Source: an uncultured Eubacterium sp.
GTDB taxonomy: Bacteria; Bacillota; Clostridia; Lachnospirales; Lachnospiraceae
DNA: 64,000 nt
Assembly: GCA_910584875.1 (NCBI GenBank)
Contig: CAJUDA010000016.1
Location: forward strand, 1 to 64,000
Direction of reading: 5' to 3'
Shown here: in pieces, positions 16,894 through 25,864 of the stretch
Position numbering within the stretch: the stretch's first letter is position 1
Layout of the letters: each line of letters begins with the position of its first letter
Notes under the pieces: generated by a model
Databases searched by the model: none
Told to the model about the DNA's origin: nothing
What the model saw: the letters and a program-made list of their open reading frames with translations, nothing else
Position numbers and translations under genes: made by a program

Positions 16894-18000
16894 TCATATG
16901 TTTTTGTAAAAATCCCGTATCCTGTCCATCCTTGCCGTCATACCCACAAATAACCGGTCCACCAGTGTCAGGGCCGCCATGGCTTCCACTACTACCACAG
17001 CCCGCGGCATGATCACCGGATCATGTCGTCCCCTGATCTGTACCGTAATATCTTCTCCCTGTCGGTTTACCGTCTTCTGGGACTGGAAGATCGACGGCGT
17101 AGGCTTAAAAGCAGCCCGGATGATAATATCGTCCCCGTCGCTGATCCCCCCCAGGATCCCTCCCGCAAAATTTGTCGACTTTTTTACCTGTCCGCCTGCA
17201 TCCATATAGAACTCATCATTATTCCCCGAGCCTGTCTTCTCTGCCACAGCAAACCCGGCGCCGATCTCCACTCCCTTGACCGCACCAATCGAAAAAATAC
17301 CGGCAGCAAACGCCGCATCCAGTTTGCCAAATACGGGTTCTCCCACGCCGGCAGGCACGCCACTGATGACACATTCGATCATGCCTCCCACCGAATCCAT
17401 TTCTTTCATTTTCTGCTCCAGATAGCTTTCCGCCTCACTGGAACGTTCCAGATCAGGCATGCGCAGCGGGCTCTTTTCCACATTTTCACTGGAGACAAAC
17501 TCTTCCCGGCATACATAGGGACCGATCTGCTTCGTATAGGCAATGATTTTTATCCCCAGCTGATCCAGAACCTTTTCAGCGATGGCGCCCGCCGCCACGC
17601 GCCCAATCGTCTCTCTCCCTGATGAACGCCCGCCGCCACGGTAATCACGAAAACCGTACTTGGCGTCGAAGGTATAATCCGCATGTCCTGGGCGGTAATA
17701 CTGCGCGATTTCCGAATAATCCCCCGATCGCTGTGACGTATTTTCCACCATCATGGATATGGGAGTACCCGTTGTCTTTCCCTCGAAGACGCCGGAAAGA
17801 ATTTTTACTTTGTCTCCCTCCCGGCGGGGAGTGGAATACCTTGTCTGACCCGGACTCCGGCGGTCCAGAAAGGGCTGGATCTCCTCTTCTGTCAGCGGGA
17901 TGCCTGCCGGGCAGCCGTCCACCACAACTCCGACACCGCTTCCATGAGACTCCCCCCATGTTGATATTTTAAAGATTTCCCCCATGACTGAACCAGCCAT
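16894..18000 (-). CDS. aroC: Chorismate synthase
   Basis: This enzyme makes chorismate from EPSP, the last step of the shikimate pathway, using reduced FMN. The start is placed at the ATG at 18000, with AAAGGAAG 7 bases upstream; the longer open frame adds 22 unrelated residues. Of 368 residues, GESHGSGVGVVVDGCPAG near the N-terminus, RYSTPRREGDKV, the Arg/Gly signature YRGGGRSSGRET and the C-terminal RGRHDPVIMPRAV are classic. No other shikimate gene is nearby. A 56-codon ORF follows on the same strand. Confidence 0.96.
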   Translation of the reverse strand: MAGSVMGEIFKISTWGESHGSGVGVVVDGCPAGIPLTEEEIQPFLDRRSPGQTRYSTPRREGDKVKILSGVFEGKTTGTPISMMVENTSQRSGDYSEIAQYYRPGHADYTFDAKYGFRDYRGGGRSSGRETIGRVAAGAIAEKVLDQLGIKIIAYTKQIGPYVCREEFVSSENVEKSPLRMPDLERSSEAESYLEQKMKEMDSVGGMIECVISGVPAGVGEPVFGKLDAAFAAGIFSIGAVKGVEIGAGFAVAEKTGSGNNDEFYMDAGGQVKKSTNFAGGILGGISDGDDIIIRAAFKPTPSIFQSQKTVNRQGEDITVQIRGRHDPVIMPRAVVVVEAMAALTLVDRLFVGMTARMDRIRDFYKNI

Positions 18001-18082
18001 TTTCACACTTCCTTTCAAAACTTCTTTCTTTTTTCTGCGTTCTATTGTATAATAAAATAAGTACAATTGAAAGGAGATTTTT

Positions 18083-18952
18083 ATGTTTAGTCAGTTTTTT
18101 GGAAAATATTTGTTAGAAAACCAGAAAATTACCACTGAGCAACTCACCTCCTGTATTGAATACACAAAGGTTAATCGTGTTAAATTGGGGTTGATTGCCG
18201 AAGCAGAGGGGATGTTGACATCGCGTCAGGCTATGGAGTTAAATAATCTTCAGATGCAGTCGGATAAACGTTTCGGTGATCTAGCTGTAGAGAAGGGATA
18301 TCTTACAGAGGCAGATGTAGAATATCTGCTGGGACGCCAGGGCAGTCCGTATCTGAGTTTTGCCCAGGCGCTTGAAGAATATGGTTTGTTTTCTCTTGAA
18401 GAAATAAACCAGCTTGTTTCTTCCTATCAGGAGGAAAACCACTTTTCAGATACGGTTATGGAAGCGATCAAAAACGCAGATATTGGAGACATGCTTCCGG
18501 CTTTTGTAGAAACAGAGGATAGTCGCTATCAAAATCTGATCGGACTGACATTACGGAACATCGTCCGGTTTGTCAGTTCTTACATCCGCATTGAAAAAGG
18601 ATCTTTTATTTCATCTGTGACAGCAAAGTATCTTGCCTATCAACGCACGGAAGGAGAGTATGATGGTTTTCTTGGATTCTGTTGTGATGACGACGGCATC
18701 CTCGCCATTGCTGAGGGATATGCAAAAGAAAGTTTTGGAACAGTGGATGAAGATGCTCTTGATTCTGTCGGCGAATTTACAAACTGTGTCAATGGTCTCT
18801 ACGCCGCTGAACTAAGCTATCAGAATGTGAAAATCGATATGCTGCCACCGGAACTCCTTTTTGATGCAACAATTGACAGTGAAGGTACTTTTTATTCCCT
18901 TCCTCTATATGTGGAAGGAAAGAAATCAAACTTAATTGTTAAATTAGCTTAA
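18083..18952 (+). CDS. CheC/CheX-type phosphatase with GspE-N-like N-terminal region
   Basis: The 289-residue protein has two parts. The N-terminal half (about 1-115) consists of helical repeats such as FFGKYLLENQKITTEQL and FGDLAVEKGYLTEADVEYLLG, which resemble the GspE/MshE N-terminal repeat. The C-terminal half is CheX-like: Asp227, Glu231, Asn234 and Pro256 fit the phosphatase consensus D/S-x3-E-x2-N-x21/22-P (LDSVGEFTNCVNG ... LPPE). It stands 17 bases upstream of a cheY-like gene and most likely dephosphorylates that regulator. The start has AAAGGAG 8 bases upstream. The phosphatase role is inferred from the motif; the N-terminal half may bind a ligand or membrane. Confidence 0.72.
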   Translation: MFSQFFGKYLLENQKITTEQLTSCIEYTKVNRVKLGLIAEAEGMLTSRQAMELNNLQMQSDKRFGDLAVEKGYLTEADVEYLLGRQGSPYLSFAQALEEYGLFSLEEINQLVSSYQEENHFSDTVMEAIKNADIGDMLPAFVETEDSRYQNLIGLTLRNIVRFVSSYIRIEKGSFISSVTAKYLAYQRTEGEYDGFLGFCCDDDGILAIAEGYAKESFGTVDEDALDSVGEFTNCVNGLYAAELSYQNVKIDMLPPELLFDATIDSEGTFYSLPLYVEGKKSNLIVKLA

Positions 18953-18969
18953 TAGGAGGAATGCAGATC

Positions 18970-19332
18970 ATGGCTAAAATATTGATTGTCGATGATTCAC
19001 GCGTGTCCCGCCGTATGCTGCGCGGTATTTTGACAAACGCCGGACACGAAGTGATCGGAGAAGCAGAAAATGGACAGGACGGTTATGAAAAATTTATCGC
19101 ACTGGATCCTGATATTGTAACAATGGATATCACAATGCCTGTTCTTGATGGTTTAGGGGCGCTGGAGAAAATCATGGAACTGAATAGCAATGCCAATATT
19201 ATCATGGTGACGGCCGCCGGTCAGAAGGAAAAGATGGTAGAAGCAATCAAACATGGCGCCATTGAATTTATCCAGAAACCCTTTGACCCGGATCAGATCA
19301 CTACTGCGATTGAACACCTTATGCCACAATAG
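18970..19332 (+). CDS. cheY: CheY-like single-domain response regulator
   Basis: A stand-alone receiver of 120 residues with Asp8 and Asp9, phosphoacceptor Asp53 (IVTMDITMPV), the Thr/Ala switch MVTAAGQ and Lys in FIQKPFDPDQ. The start is placed at the ATG at 18970, 10 bases after AGGAGG; the ATG three codons earlier is too close to that site. It has no output domain, so it acts by protein contact, in motile Clostridia usually at the flagellar switch. The upstream CheX-like protein is its likely phosphatase, and cheW lies 1.3 kb away on the other strand. Confidence 0.88.
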   Translation: MAKILIVDDSRVSRRMLRGILTNAGHEVIGEAENGQDGYEKFIALDPDIVTMDITMPVLDGLGALEKIMELNSNANIIMVTAAGQKEKMVEAIKHGAIEFIQKPFDPDQITTAIEHLMPQ

Positions 19333-19361
19333 TCGCAGTATCATACTACCTGCACTATTTA

Positions 19362-19407
19362 AAAGAGGATGTTCCCATGTCACAGCATGGGACCCATCCT
19401 CTTTTTT
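19362..19407 (+). terminator. Terminator of the phosphatase/cheY operon
   Basis: Outer stem AAGAGGATG/CATCCTCTT with inner pairing CCCATG/CATGGG, followed by six T. Confidence 0.85.
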
Positions 19408-19408
19408 C

Positions 19409-19448
19409 ATAGCTCAACGGCGGGTTCAAATTGGCGCCGTTAAGCTAT
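19409..19448. repeat. Imperfect palindrome, copy 1 of a dispersed element
   Basis: TAGCTCAACGGCG, 12-base loop, CGCCGTTAAGCTA: 13-bp arms with one mismatch, extended by an A-T pair on each side. It lies between two convergent genes with no T-tract. The loop and right arm recur at 34.6 kb and 48.9 kb, and the right arm alone at 35.0 kb. Confidence 0.6.
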
Positions 19449-19469
19449 AATAATATTCATGTTGGAAAT

Positions 19470-20675
19470 TCAGAATCCAACCCGGATCCTTGTAATGAAA
19501 GTCTCAAACTCCGCCATGGTATCATTGAACTCACCTTCTGTCATAACGCCCGTGACAAATCCAAATTCACCGTCTATCCCGGCATCCACTGCTTCTATTT
19601 CATCAAATGCCTTCATGGCTTTTTCTTTTTCTGCCGCACCGATCCGCACAAAGAAACGGTTCTTCATCTCATCCATTGGCGCTACCGGCAGTTTCTCATC
19701 TTCCCAGATCGTCATGACATTGATATTCATATGTTTCACAGCGTCCACAACATCCGAGACAACAGCACTTGCCGTCGCCTCTTTCCCGGCGCCTTTTCCA
19801 TAAAACATAACATCACCCAGCATATTCCCTGTCACGCAGATCGCATTAAATACATCATTCACAGCAAACAGGGGATTATCACTCTTGATCATCTGCGGTG
19901 CCACCATGGCATACAGCCTGCCGCCCACTTTTTTACTGGAACCAAAAATCTTGATGGAAGCCCCCATGGATCTGGCATATTTGAAATCTTCTGCTGTGAT
20001 TTTTGTAATGCCCTCCGTATAGATATCCTGATAATCCACCTGCTGTCCGTATGCCAGTGACGTCAGGATCGCGATCTTGCGGCAGGCATCGTATCCTTCC
20101 ACATCCGCCGTCGGGTCTTTTTCCGCATAACCGAGTTCCTGTGCTTCCTTTAGTACATCCTCAAAATCCGAACCGTCATTCGCCATCTTAGTCAGAATAT
20201 AATTGGTCGTTCCATTCAGGATACCATTGATCTGTTCAATCTTGTCTGCCGTCAGGCTCTGGTTCAATGGGCGGATCACCGGGATGCCCCCGCCGACACT
20301 CGCCTCAAACAGGAAATTGGCACTTTTGCTCTTTGCGATATGTACCAGCTCCGCACCATAAGCTGCCACCAGCTCCTTATTGGAAGTACATACACTCTTA
20401 CCGGAAAGAAGGGATTTCTTCACATATTCATACGCCGGTTTCGTTCCCCCCATTGTCTCCACGACAATGGAAATCTCCGGGTCATCCAGGATTACATTAA
20501 AGTCATGTACTACTTTTCTCTCAACCGGATCCCCGGGAAAATCCCTGAGATCCAGCACATATTTTACTTCCACTTCCTGTCCTGCCCGCTTGGCAATGAT
20601 ATTCGCATTCGTATTCAGCACCTTTACCACACCGGAACCTACTGTCCCATATCCTAATACTGCAATCTTAATCAT
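19470..20675 (-). CDS. hom: Homoserine dehydrogenase
   Basis: This enzyme reduces aspartate semialdehyde to homoserine for threonine and methionine synthesis. The 401-residue protein has the Rossmann motif AVLGYGTVGSGVV at the N-terminus, the homoserine dehydrogenase core (ETMGGTKPAYEYVKKSL, SNKELVAAYG, EASVGGGIPVIRPL, ILNGTTNYILTKM, GYAEKDPTADVEGYDACRKIAIL) and a C-terminal ACT-type regulatory domain with RIGAAEKEKAM. Its ATG lies 8 bases inside the cheW gene, so translation is coupled to a chemotaxis adaptor, an unexpected partner. The usual neighbour thrB is not in the window. Confidence 0.95.
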   Translation of the reverse strand: MIKIAVLGYGTVGSGVVKVLNTNANIIAKRAGQEVEVKYVLDLRDFPGDPVERKVVHDFNVILDDPEISIVVETMGGTKPAYEYVKKSLLSGKSVCTSNKELVAAYGAELVHIAKSKSANFLFEASVGGGIPVIRPLNQSLTADKIEQINGILNGTTNYILTKMANDGSDFEDVLKEAQELGYAEKDPTADVEGYDACRKIAILTSLAYGQQVDYQDIYTEGITKITAEDFKYARSMGASIKIFGSSKKVGGRLYAMVAPQMIKSDNPLFAVNDVFNAICVTGNMLGDVMFYGKGAGKEATASAVVSDVVDAVKHMNINVMTIWEDEKLPVAPMDEMKNRFFVRIGAAEKEKAMKAFDEIEAVDAGIDGEFGFVTGVMTEGEFNDTMAEFETFITRIRVGF

Positions 20676-21144
20676 TCTCTTCTTCTTCCTCCATCCTGTC
20701 TAACATTTCATGAACCGTCTTCCAGTCTTCCTCACTCAGTAAATTATCCGGATTGATCACAAGAATAAGCTCCCCCTCATACCTTGCCACAAAATCAGCA
20801 TACCCCGTCCCGGCATTCTGGATGATCGGGGGAAACGCCTGTACATTGTTATCATCAATTTTCAGGATCCGGGATATTCCGTCTACGATGCATGCCATTT
20901 TTCCCTGCTTCGTAGGAAAGACAAGAAATTTTGTCTTTTCTGTTTTCTCTGCCGCTGGCAGGGTAAGCTTTTTGCGGATCGCCATAACCGGGATCATCTC
21001 ACCCCGGATATCCACAACACCTTCCAGAAAATCCGGCATATCCGGCGGCTGGTTCATCTGACGGGGTTTCTCGATCCCCTGCATATGGCTTACTTCTACT
21101 GCATACTTTTTGCCACTCAAAAAAAATGAAACAATTTCCTTCAT
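20668..21144 (-). CDS. cheW: CheW-like chemotaxis coupling protein
   Basis: This 158-residue adaptor links chemoreceptors to the CheA kinase. It has the two-subdomain CheW beta fold with VSFFLSGKKYAVEV at the start, MPDFLEGVVDIRGEMIPVMAIRKKL and KFLVFPTKQGKMACIVDGI; these replace the usual FxxG and GxxxxRGxxxPvxdL patterns. It ends in an acidic run that overlaps the hom start. It lies 20 bases after prfB on the same strand, so it may be co-transcribed with secA and prfB rather than with other motility genes. Confidence 0.9.
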   Translation of the reverse strand: MKEIVSFFLSGKKYAVEVSHMQGIEKPRQMNQPPDMPDFLEGVVDIRGEMIPVMAIRKKLTLPAAEKTEKTKFLVFPTKQGKMACIVDGISRILKIDDNNVQAFPPIIQNAGTGYADFVARYEGELILVINPDNLLSEEDWKTVHEMLDRMEEEEEND

Positions 21145-21164
21145 TCGCTACCTTCTCTCTTCTC

Positions 21165-22269
21165 TTAACTGTTGATCCATTTCAGATAAGCATTCATAAA
21201 TAAATCAATCCCGCCGTCTAAAACTGCCGAAACATTGCCTGTCTCTGCATCCGTCCGGTGATCTTTGACCATCGTATAAGGCTGCATGACATAGGAACGG
21301 ATCTGACTGCCCCATCCGATCTCCTTTACCTCACCCCGGATATCCGATTCCTTCGCCAGATTTTCCTGTTCACGCAGGATCAGAAGCTTCGCTTTCAGCA
21401 TCTGCATCGCCTTATCCTTATTCATATGCTGCGATCGCTCATTCTGGCACTGCACGACGATCCCTGTCGGGAAATGTGTGATACGGATCGCCGACGACGT
21501 CTTATTGATATGCTGCCCGCCGGCTCCACTGGACCGGTACGTGTCGATGCGGATATCGTCATCATTGATCTCAATATCGATATCCTGCTGGATATCCGGC
21601 ATAACGTCACAGGAAACAAAGGACGTCTGGCGCTTGCCCGCTGCGTTAAAGGGCGATATGCGCACAAGCCGGTGCACGCCATGCTCACTTTTCAGATATC
21701 CATACACATTTTCTCCACTGATCTCCAGTGTCACAGACTTGAGACCAGCCTCATCGCCATCCAGAGAGTCCAGTACCTTGACCGTAAATCCTCTCTTATC
21801 TGCCCACCGCTGGTACATACGGCACAGCATACTCGCCCAGTCACAGCTCTCCGTACCGCCGGCGCCGGCATGAAGCGTCAGGATCGCATTTTCTGTATCA
21901 TGTTCCCCTGTCAGCATCGTTGTGATCCGCAGATCATCAAATTTCTGCCTGAACTCATCAAATTCTCCCTGTATCTCAGAAATAAGTGACTCGTCTTCTT
22001 CTTCATTTGCCATCTCGATCAGCGTCATCATATCATCATAGGATGTGCTGAGTTCATCGGCGCGCCCTATGATATCTTTCAGGTCCTTTACTTCCTTCAT
22101 GTCCGCGCTCGCTTTGACAGCATCATCCCAAAAATCCGGCGCTTCCATATTTCTCTCCAGTTCTTCTACCCGCAGCTTCTTATCTGCTAAGTTAAAGTGA
22201 ATCCCTTACTTCCAAAAGGGGCTTCTCAAAACTGCTCAGTTCGATTCGGATATTATCCAGTTCAACCAC
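21165..22269 (-). CDS. prfB: Peptide chain release factor 2, with +1 programmed frameshift
   Basis: RF2 ends translation at UGA and UAA. The gene is in two frames: a GTG start at 22269 (AGGTGG 8 bases upstream) gives 25 codons ending ...EVRDSL, then an in-frame TAA at 22194-22192. A +1 shift at CTT-TAA-C continues as NLADKKLRVEELERN and joins the long frame, making a 367-residue product of normal RF2 length. The SPF tripeptide (RISPFNAAG) reads stop codons, and GGQ (GAGGQHINKTSS) acts at the peptidyl transferase centre. Most known prfB recoding sites use UGA; here it is UAA. The gene follows secA, as in many Firmicutes. Confidence 0.93.
22191..22210 (-). promoter_or_regulatory. prfB autoregulatory frameshift site
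   Basis: Minus strand reads AAGGGA, four bases, then CTT TAA C. The purine-rich stimulator can pair with 16S rRNA, and CTT is the slip codon. UAA replaces the usual UGA, so both RF1 and RF2 could terminate here. Confidence 0.85.
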
Positions 22270-22352
22270 TTTTAATCACCACCTGTATTTTTATTTATTC
22301 AATAATACAACCCGTCTCCCTTAATCCATGGACCACAGTCCACAGCCAGCTT

Positions 22353-24917
22353 TTATGCCCTGCCGCAGCAATGCTTGTATTTCTTTCCTGAACCGCATGG
22401 ACACGGGTCATTTCTGCCGATCTTTTCAGACTTACGCGTGATCGGGGCATTGGCGCTGTCATCCCGGTTCGTTCCTGTCACTTTCGCCACCTGCTCGCGC
22501 TCTACTTTTTCCTCGATACGCACATGCATCAGCATCCGTACCGTTTCCTCACGGATCGATTCGGTCATCGCATTAAACATATCATATCCCTGCATGCGGT
22601 ATTCAATGACAGGATCTCTCTGTCCGAATGCCTGCAGTCCGATGCCCTGACGGAGCTGGTCCATATCGTCAATATGGTTCATCCAGCGGCTGTCTGTCGC
22701 CTTCAGCAGTACGACCCGCTCAATCTCACGGATCTGTTCTGCCTCAGGGAACTCTGCCTCTTTCTGTTCATACAGCTTCACAGCTTCTTCCTGCAGCTGT
22801 TCGATAAGATCCGCTTTTGTGATCCCCTCAAATTTATCCCGGTCAAAAACCACCGGTTCTACCGGAATCATTGGGATCAGGATCTCATTTAGTTCTGCCA
22901 GGTTCCAGTCCTCGGGAAGCTGATCCTCCCCGATCACGGCATTGACATATTTTTCGACCAGCTGGTTGATCATGGTAAGAATGTCTTCTCTCATATCATC
23001 GCCATCGAGTACCTTACGGCGCTCTTCATAGATGATCTCTCTCTGTTCATTATTGATCTGGTCATACTCCAGCAGGTTTTTACGGATTCCGTAGTTGTTG
23101 CCCTCAATCTTTTTCTGGGCGCGCTCGATCGCCTTGCTCAGCATTTTATGCTGGATCTGTTCCCCCTCCGGGATCCCCAGGGAATTAAACATCTGCATCA
23201 GATTCTGGGATCCAAACAGGCGCATCAGATCGTCTTCCAGGGAAATGTAGAACTTGGATTCGCCCGGGTCGCCCTGACGTCCGGCACGTCCACGCAGCTG
23301 ATTGTCAATACGTCTCGACTCGTGACGCTCCGTACCGATGATCTTAAGACCGCCCAGCTCCACAACTCCCTCACCAAGCTTGATGTCCGTACCACGGCCC
23401 GCCATGTTTGTCGCTATGGTCACAGCACCTTTGACGCCGGCGTCGGCAATGATCTCTGCCTCCATCTCATGGAATTTTGCATTCAGCACCTTATGCGGCA
23501 CGCCCCGCTTTTTCAACATCTGGGATAATTCCTCTGATGCTTCAATCGTGATCGTGCCGACAAGCACAGGCTGTCCCTTTTCATGGCTCGCCACGATCTC
23601 ATCCACGATGGCGTTTAGTTTTTCCCGTTTTGTCTTATATACAGAATCGTTTAGATCTACACGCTGGATCGGAAGATTGGTCGGTACCTCCACAACATCC
23701 ATCCCGTAAATCTCACGAAACTCTTTTTCTTCCGTCAGCGCTGTACCGGTCATACCACATTTCTTCGTATATTTATTGAAGAAATTCTGGAATGTGATCG
23801 TCGCCAGTGTCTTACTTTCTCTCTTTACCTTTACATGTTCTTTTGCCTCGATCGCCTGATGCAGGCCATCTGAATAACGACGTCCCGGCATAATACGCCC
23901 GGTAAATTCATCCACGATCAGCACCTGATCGTCCTTTACCACATAGTCTTTATCCAGATGCATCAAAGCATGGGCGCGCAGCGACAGATTGACACAGTGC
24001 TGAATCTCCAGATTTTCCGGATCAGCAAGATTCTCCAGATGGAAGAAACGCTCCACCTTCTTCACGCCTTCTTCTGTCAGGTTCACTGTCTTTTCTTTTT
24101 CATTTGCGACATAATCACCTGTCTCATTGCTGTCTTCTTTCATGATGATATCCATCTTAGACAGCTCTTTTTCGGTTCCTTTTTTCAGCTGACGCACCAG
24201 ATTGTCACACGCTTCATAAATTTTCGTGGACTTGCCGCTGGAACCAGATATGATAAGCGGCGTCCTCGCCTCGTCGATCAATACCGAATCCACCTCATCC
24301 ACGATGGCATAGTGGAGCTCCCGCTGTACCAGCTCTTCCTTGTAAATCACCATATTATCACGGAGATAATCAAATCCCAGTTCGTTATTCGTCGCATAGG
24401 TAATATCACAGTTGTATGCCTCGCGCCGTGCATCGTTATCCATACTGTTGAGGATCACCCCGACACTCAGGCCAAGAAATTCATGGATCTGTCCCATCCA
24501 CTCCGCATCACGCTTCGCCAGATAGTCATTAACCGTCACGATATGGACGCCTTTCCCCTCCAGTGCATTCAGATACGCCGGAAGTGTGGAGACCAGCGTC
24601 TTACCTTCACCAGTACGCATCTCCGTGATACGCCCCTGATGCAGGATCACGCCGCCGATGAGCTGCACTCGGAAATGGCGCAGACCGATCGTTCTTTTGG
24701 ACGCCTCCCGGACAACGGCATATGCCTCCGGCAGTATATCATCCAGTGTCTGCCCTTCCTCCAGTCTCTGTTTAAATTCAGATGTCTTTGCCTTCAGCTC
24801 ATCATCTGAAAGCTTCTCCATCTCTGGCTCCATCGCCTCGATTTTATCTACGATGGGAATCACACGTTTCACTTCGCGTTCACTGTGCGTTCCGATCATT
24901 TTACTCAATAATCCCAT
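22353..24917 (-). CDS. secA: Preprotein translocase ATPase SecA
   Basis: SecA drives protein export through SecYEG. The 854-residue protein starts at the ATG at 24917 (MGLLSKMIG), eight bases after GGAG; an ATG five codons earlier is less suitable. Walker A is MRTGEGKT, the DEAD-like box VDEVDSVLIDEA, followed by the preprotein cross-linking domain and second helicase domain (GTDIKLGEGV, RGRAGRQGDPG). The C-terminus keeps the zinc-binding SEC-C motif NDPCPCGSGKKYKHCC, which contacts SecB or ribosomes. It sits between hpf and prfB, a conserved arrangement. Confidence 0.97.
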   Translation of the reverse strand: MGLLSKMIGTHSEREVKRVIPIVDKIEAMEPEMEKLSDDELKAKTSEFKQRLEEGQTLDDILPEAYAVVREASKRTIGLRHFRVQLIGGVILHQGRITEMRTGEGKTLVSTLPAYLNALEGKGVHIVTVNDYLAKRDAEWMGQIHEFLGLSVGVILNSMDNDARREAYNCDITYATNNELGFDYLRDNMVIYKEELVQRELHYAIVDEVDSVLIDEARTPLIISGSSGKSTKIYEACDNLVRQLKKGTEKELSKMDIIMKEDSNETGDYVANEKEKTVNLTEEGVKKVERFFHLENLADPENLEIQHCVNLSLRAHALMHLDKDYVVKDDQVLIVDEFTGRIMPGRRYSDGLHQAIEAKEHVKVKRESKTLATITFQNFFNKYTKKCGMTGTALTEEKEFREIYGMDVVEVPTNLPIQRVDLNDSVYKTKREKLNAIVDEIVASHEKGQPVLVGTITIEASEELSQMLKKRGVPHKVLNAKFHEMEAEIIADAGVKGAVTIATNMAGRGTDIKLGEGVVELGGLKIIGTERHESRRIDNQLRGRAGRQGDPGESKFYISLEDDLMRLFGSQNLMQMFNSLGIPEGEQIQHKMLSKAIERAQKKIEGNNYGIRKNLLEYDQINNEQREIIYEERRKVLDGDDMREDILTMINQLVEKYVNAVIGEDQLPEDWNLAELNEILIPMIPVEPVVFDRDKFEGITKADLIEQLQEEAVKLYEQKEAEFPEAEQIREIERVVLLKATDSRWMNHIDDMDQLRQGIGLQAFGQRDPVIEYRMQGYDMFNAMTESIREETVRMLMHVRIEEKVEREQVAKVTGTNRDDSANAPITRKSEKIGRNDPCPCGSGKKYKHCCGRA

Positions 24918-25011
24918 TGCTTCACTCTCCATTATTTTCGATATAATCCCAAATTATTGTAACATTAGTTAGGAAAGGTTGCAACAAAAACTTTCTGCAC
25001 GGCTTTGGTGC

Positions 25012-25050
25012 GGATAAACAAAGGGGCACTCCAAAACGGAAATGCCCCCG
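25012..25050 (-). terminator. Terminator between hpf and secA
   Basis: Minus strand hairpin with GGGGCATT and AGTGCCCC arms and a 10-base loop, followed by TTTGTTT. It may allow hpf to be expressed separately from secA. Confidence 0.6.
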
Positions 25051-25099
25051 GTTTAATCAATATGACAGAAATCTCTTCCCTGATTCTTTCCCCCTCTGA

Positions 25100-25627
25100 T
25101 CAAAAATCAGGCTCGATCAGGCCGTATGTATTGCCCTTTCTCTTATATACAACATTAACCTCCTCTGTTTCTGCGTTGCGGAACACGAAGAAATTATGTC
25201 CCAGAAGCTCCATCTGCACACATGCTTCTTCCGGATCCATCGGTTTCATGGCAAATTTCTTGGAACGGATAATCGCAATCTCTTCATCTTCATATGCATC
25301 TTCTTCAAGAAAATCTTTACTCAGCTGTGCTGCAGCCTGTTCCTTATCGATCAGCTTGTTTTTATATTTGCGAAGCTGTCTCTCAATAATTTCTTCTACC
25401 AGGTCAATCGCTACATACATATCTGTGCTTGTCTGCTCTGCACGGATAATGCTTCCTTTCATCGGGATCGTAACCTCGATCTTCTGACGGCTCTTTTCCG
25501 TACTCAAAGTAACATGCACTTCGGTACCGGCATTAAAATACCTTTCCAGTTTGCCGATCTTATCTTCCACCGCTGAACGTAACCCTTCTGTTATGTCGAT
25601 GTTTCTGCCGCTAATTACTAAATTCAT
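25100..25627 (-). CDS. hpf: Ribosome hibernation promoting factor, long form
   Basis: This factor dimerises 70S ribosomes to inactive 100S particles in slow growth. The 175-residue length marks the long HPF of Gram-positives: an N-terminal YfiA/RaiA domain (VISGRNIDITEGLRSAVEDKIGKLERYF) and, after a charged linker, a C-terminal dimerisation domain (FAMKPMDPEEACVQMELLGHNFFVFRNAETEEVNVVYKRKG). The start has GGAGC seven bases upstream and a well-matched promoter about 60 bases further on. It precedes secA. Confidence 0.95.
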   Translation of the reverse strand: MNLVISGRNIDITEGLRSAVEDKIGKLERYFNAGTEVHVTLSTEKSRQKIEVTIPMKGSIIRAEQTSTDMYVAIDLVEEIIERQLRKYKNKLIDKEQAAAQLSKDFLEEDAYEDEEIAIIRSKKFAMKPMDPEEACVQMELLGHNFFVFRNAETEEVNVVYKRKGNTYGLIEPDF

Positions 25628-25687
25628 AATGCTCAGCTCCTTTGCCCATAAGTTTCAAGAGAAATTCTGAATTTTTCTTGTAGATTT

Positions 25688-25716
25688 ATTATACTACAAA
25701 TCCGCTTTTCGGGCAA
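25688..25716 (-). promoter_or_regulatory. hpf promoter
   Basis: Minus strand TTGCCC, 17-base spacer, TATAAT, about 60 bases before the hpf start. Confidence 0.7.
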
Positions 25717-25813
25717 CCTGTATTTTGAATTGTGTGACAATTATACAAATTGTATTTTCATACTTTTTTATGCTACATCCGTCTACTTTCTTTGTTGATA
25801 ATGTCGATAACTT

Positions 25814-25862
25814 TGTGTATAACTCACAAATATCGCAAAATCGCACTTTTAATTGTGGATAA
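25814..25862. promoter_or_regulatory. Pair of consensus DnaA-box sequences
   Basis: TGTGTATAA (25814-25822) and TGTGGATAA (25854-25862), both exact matches to the DnaA box consensus TTATNCACA on the opposite strand, in an AT-rich stretch between hpf and the lipoprotein genes. Confidence 0.4.
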
Positions 25863-25864
25863 TT

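Noticed and set aside
19470..20675. T-box or SAM riboswitch control of hom
   Set aside because: hom overlaps cheW and has no leader in which such a structure could lie.
25814..25862. Possible replication origin
   Set aside because: Only two DnaA boxes and no dnaA, dnaN or parAB genes nearby; kept as a DnaA-box pair only.
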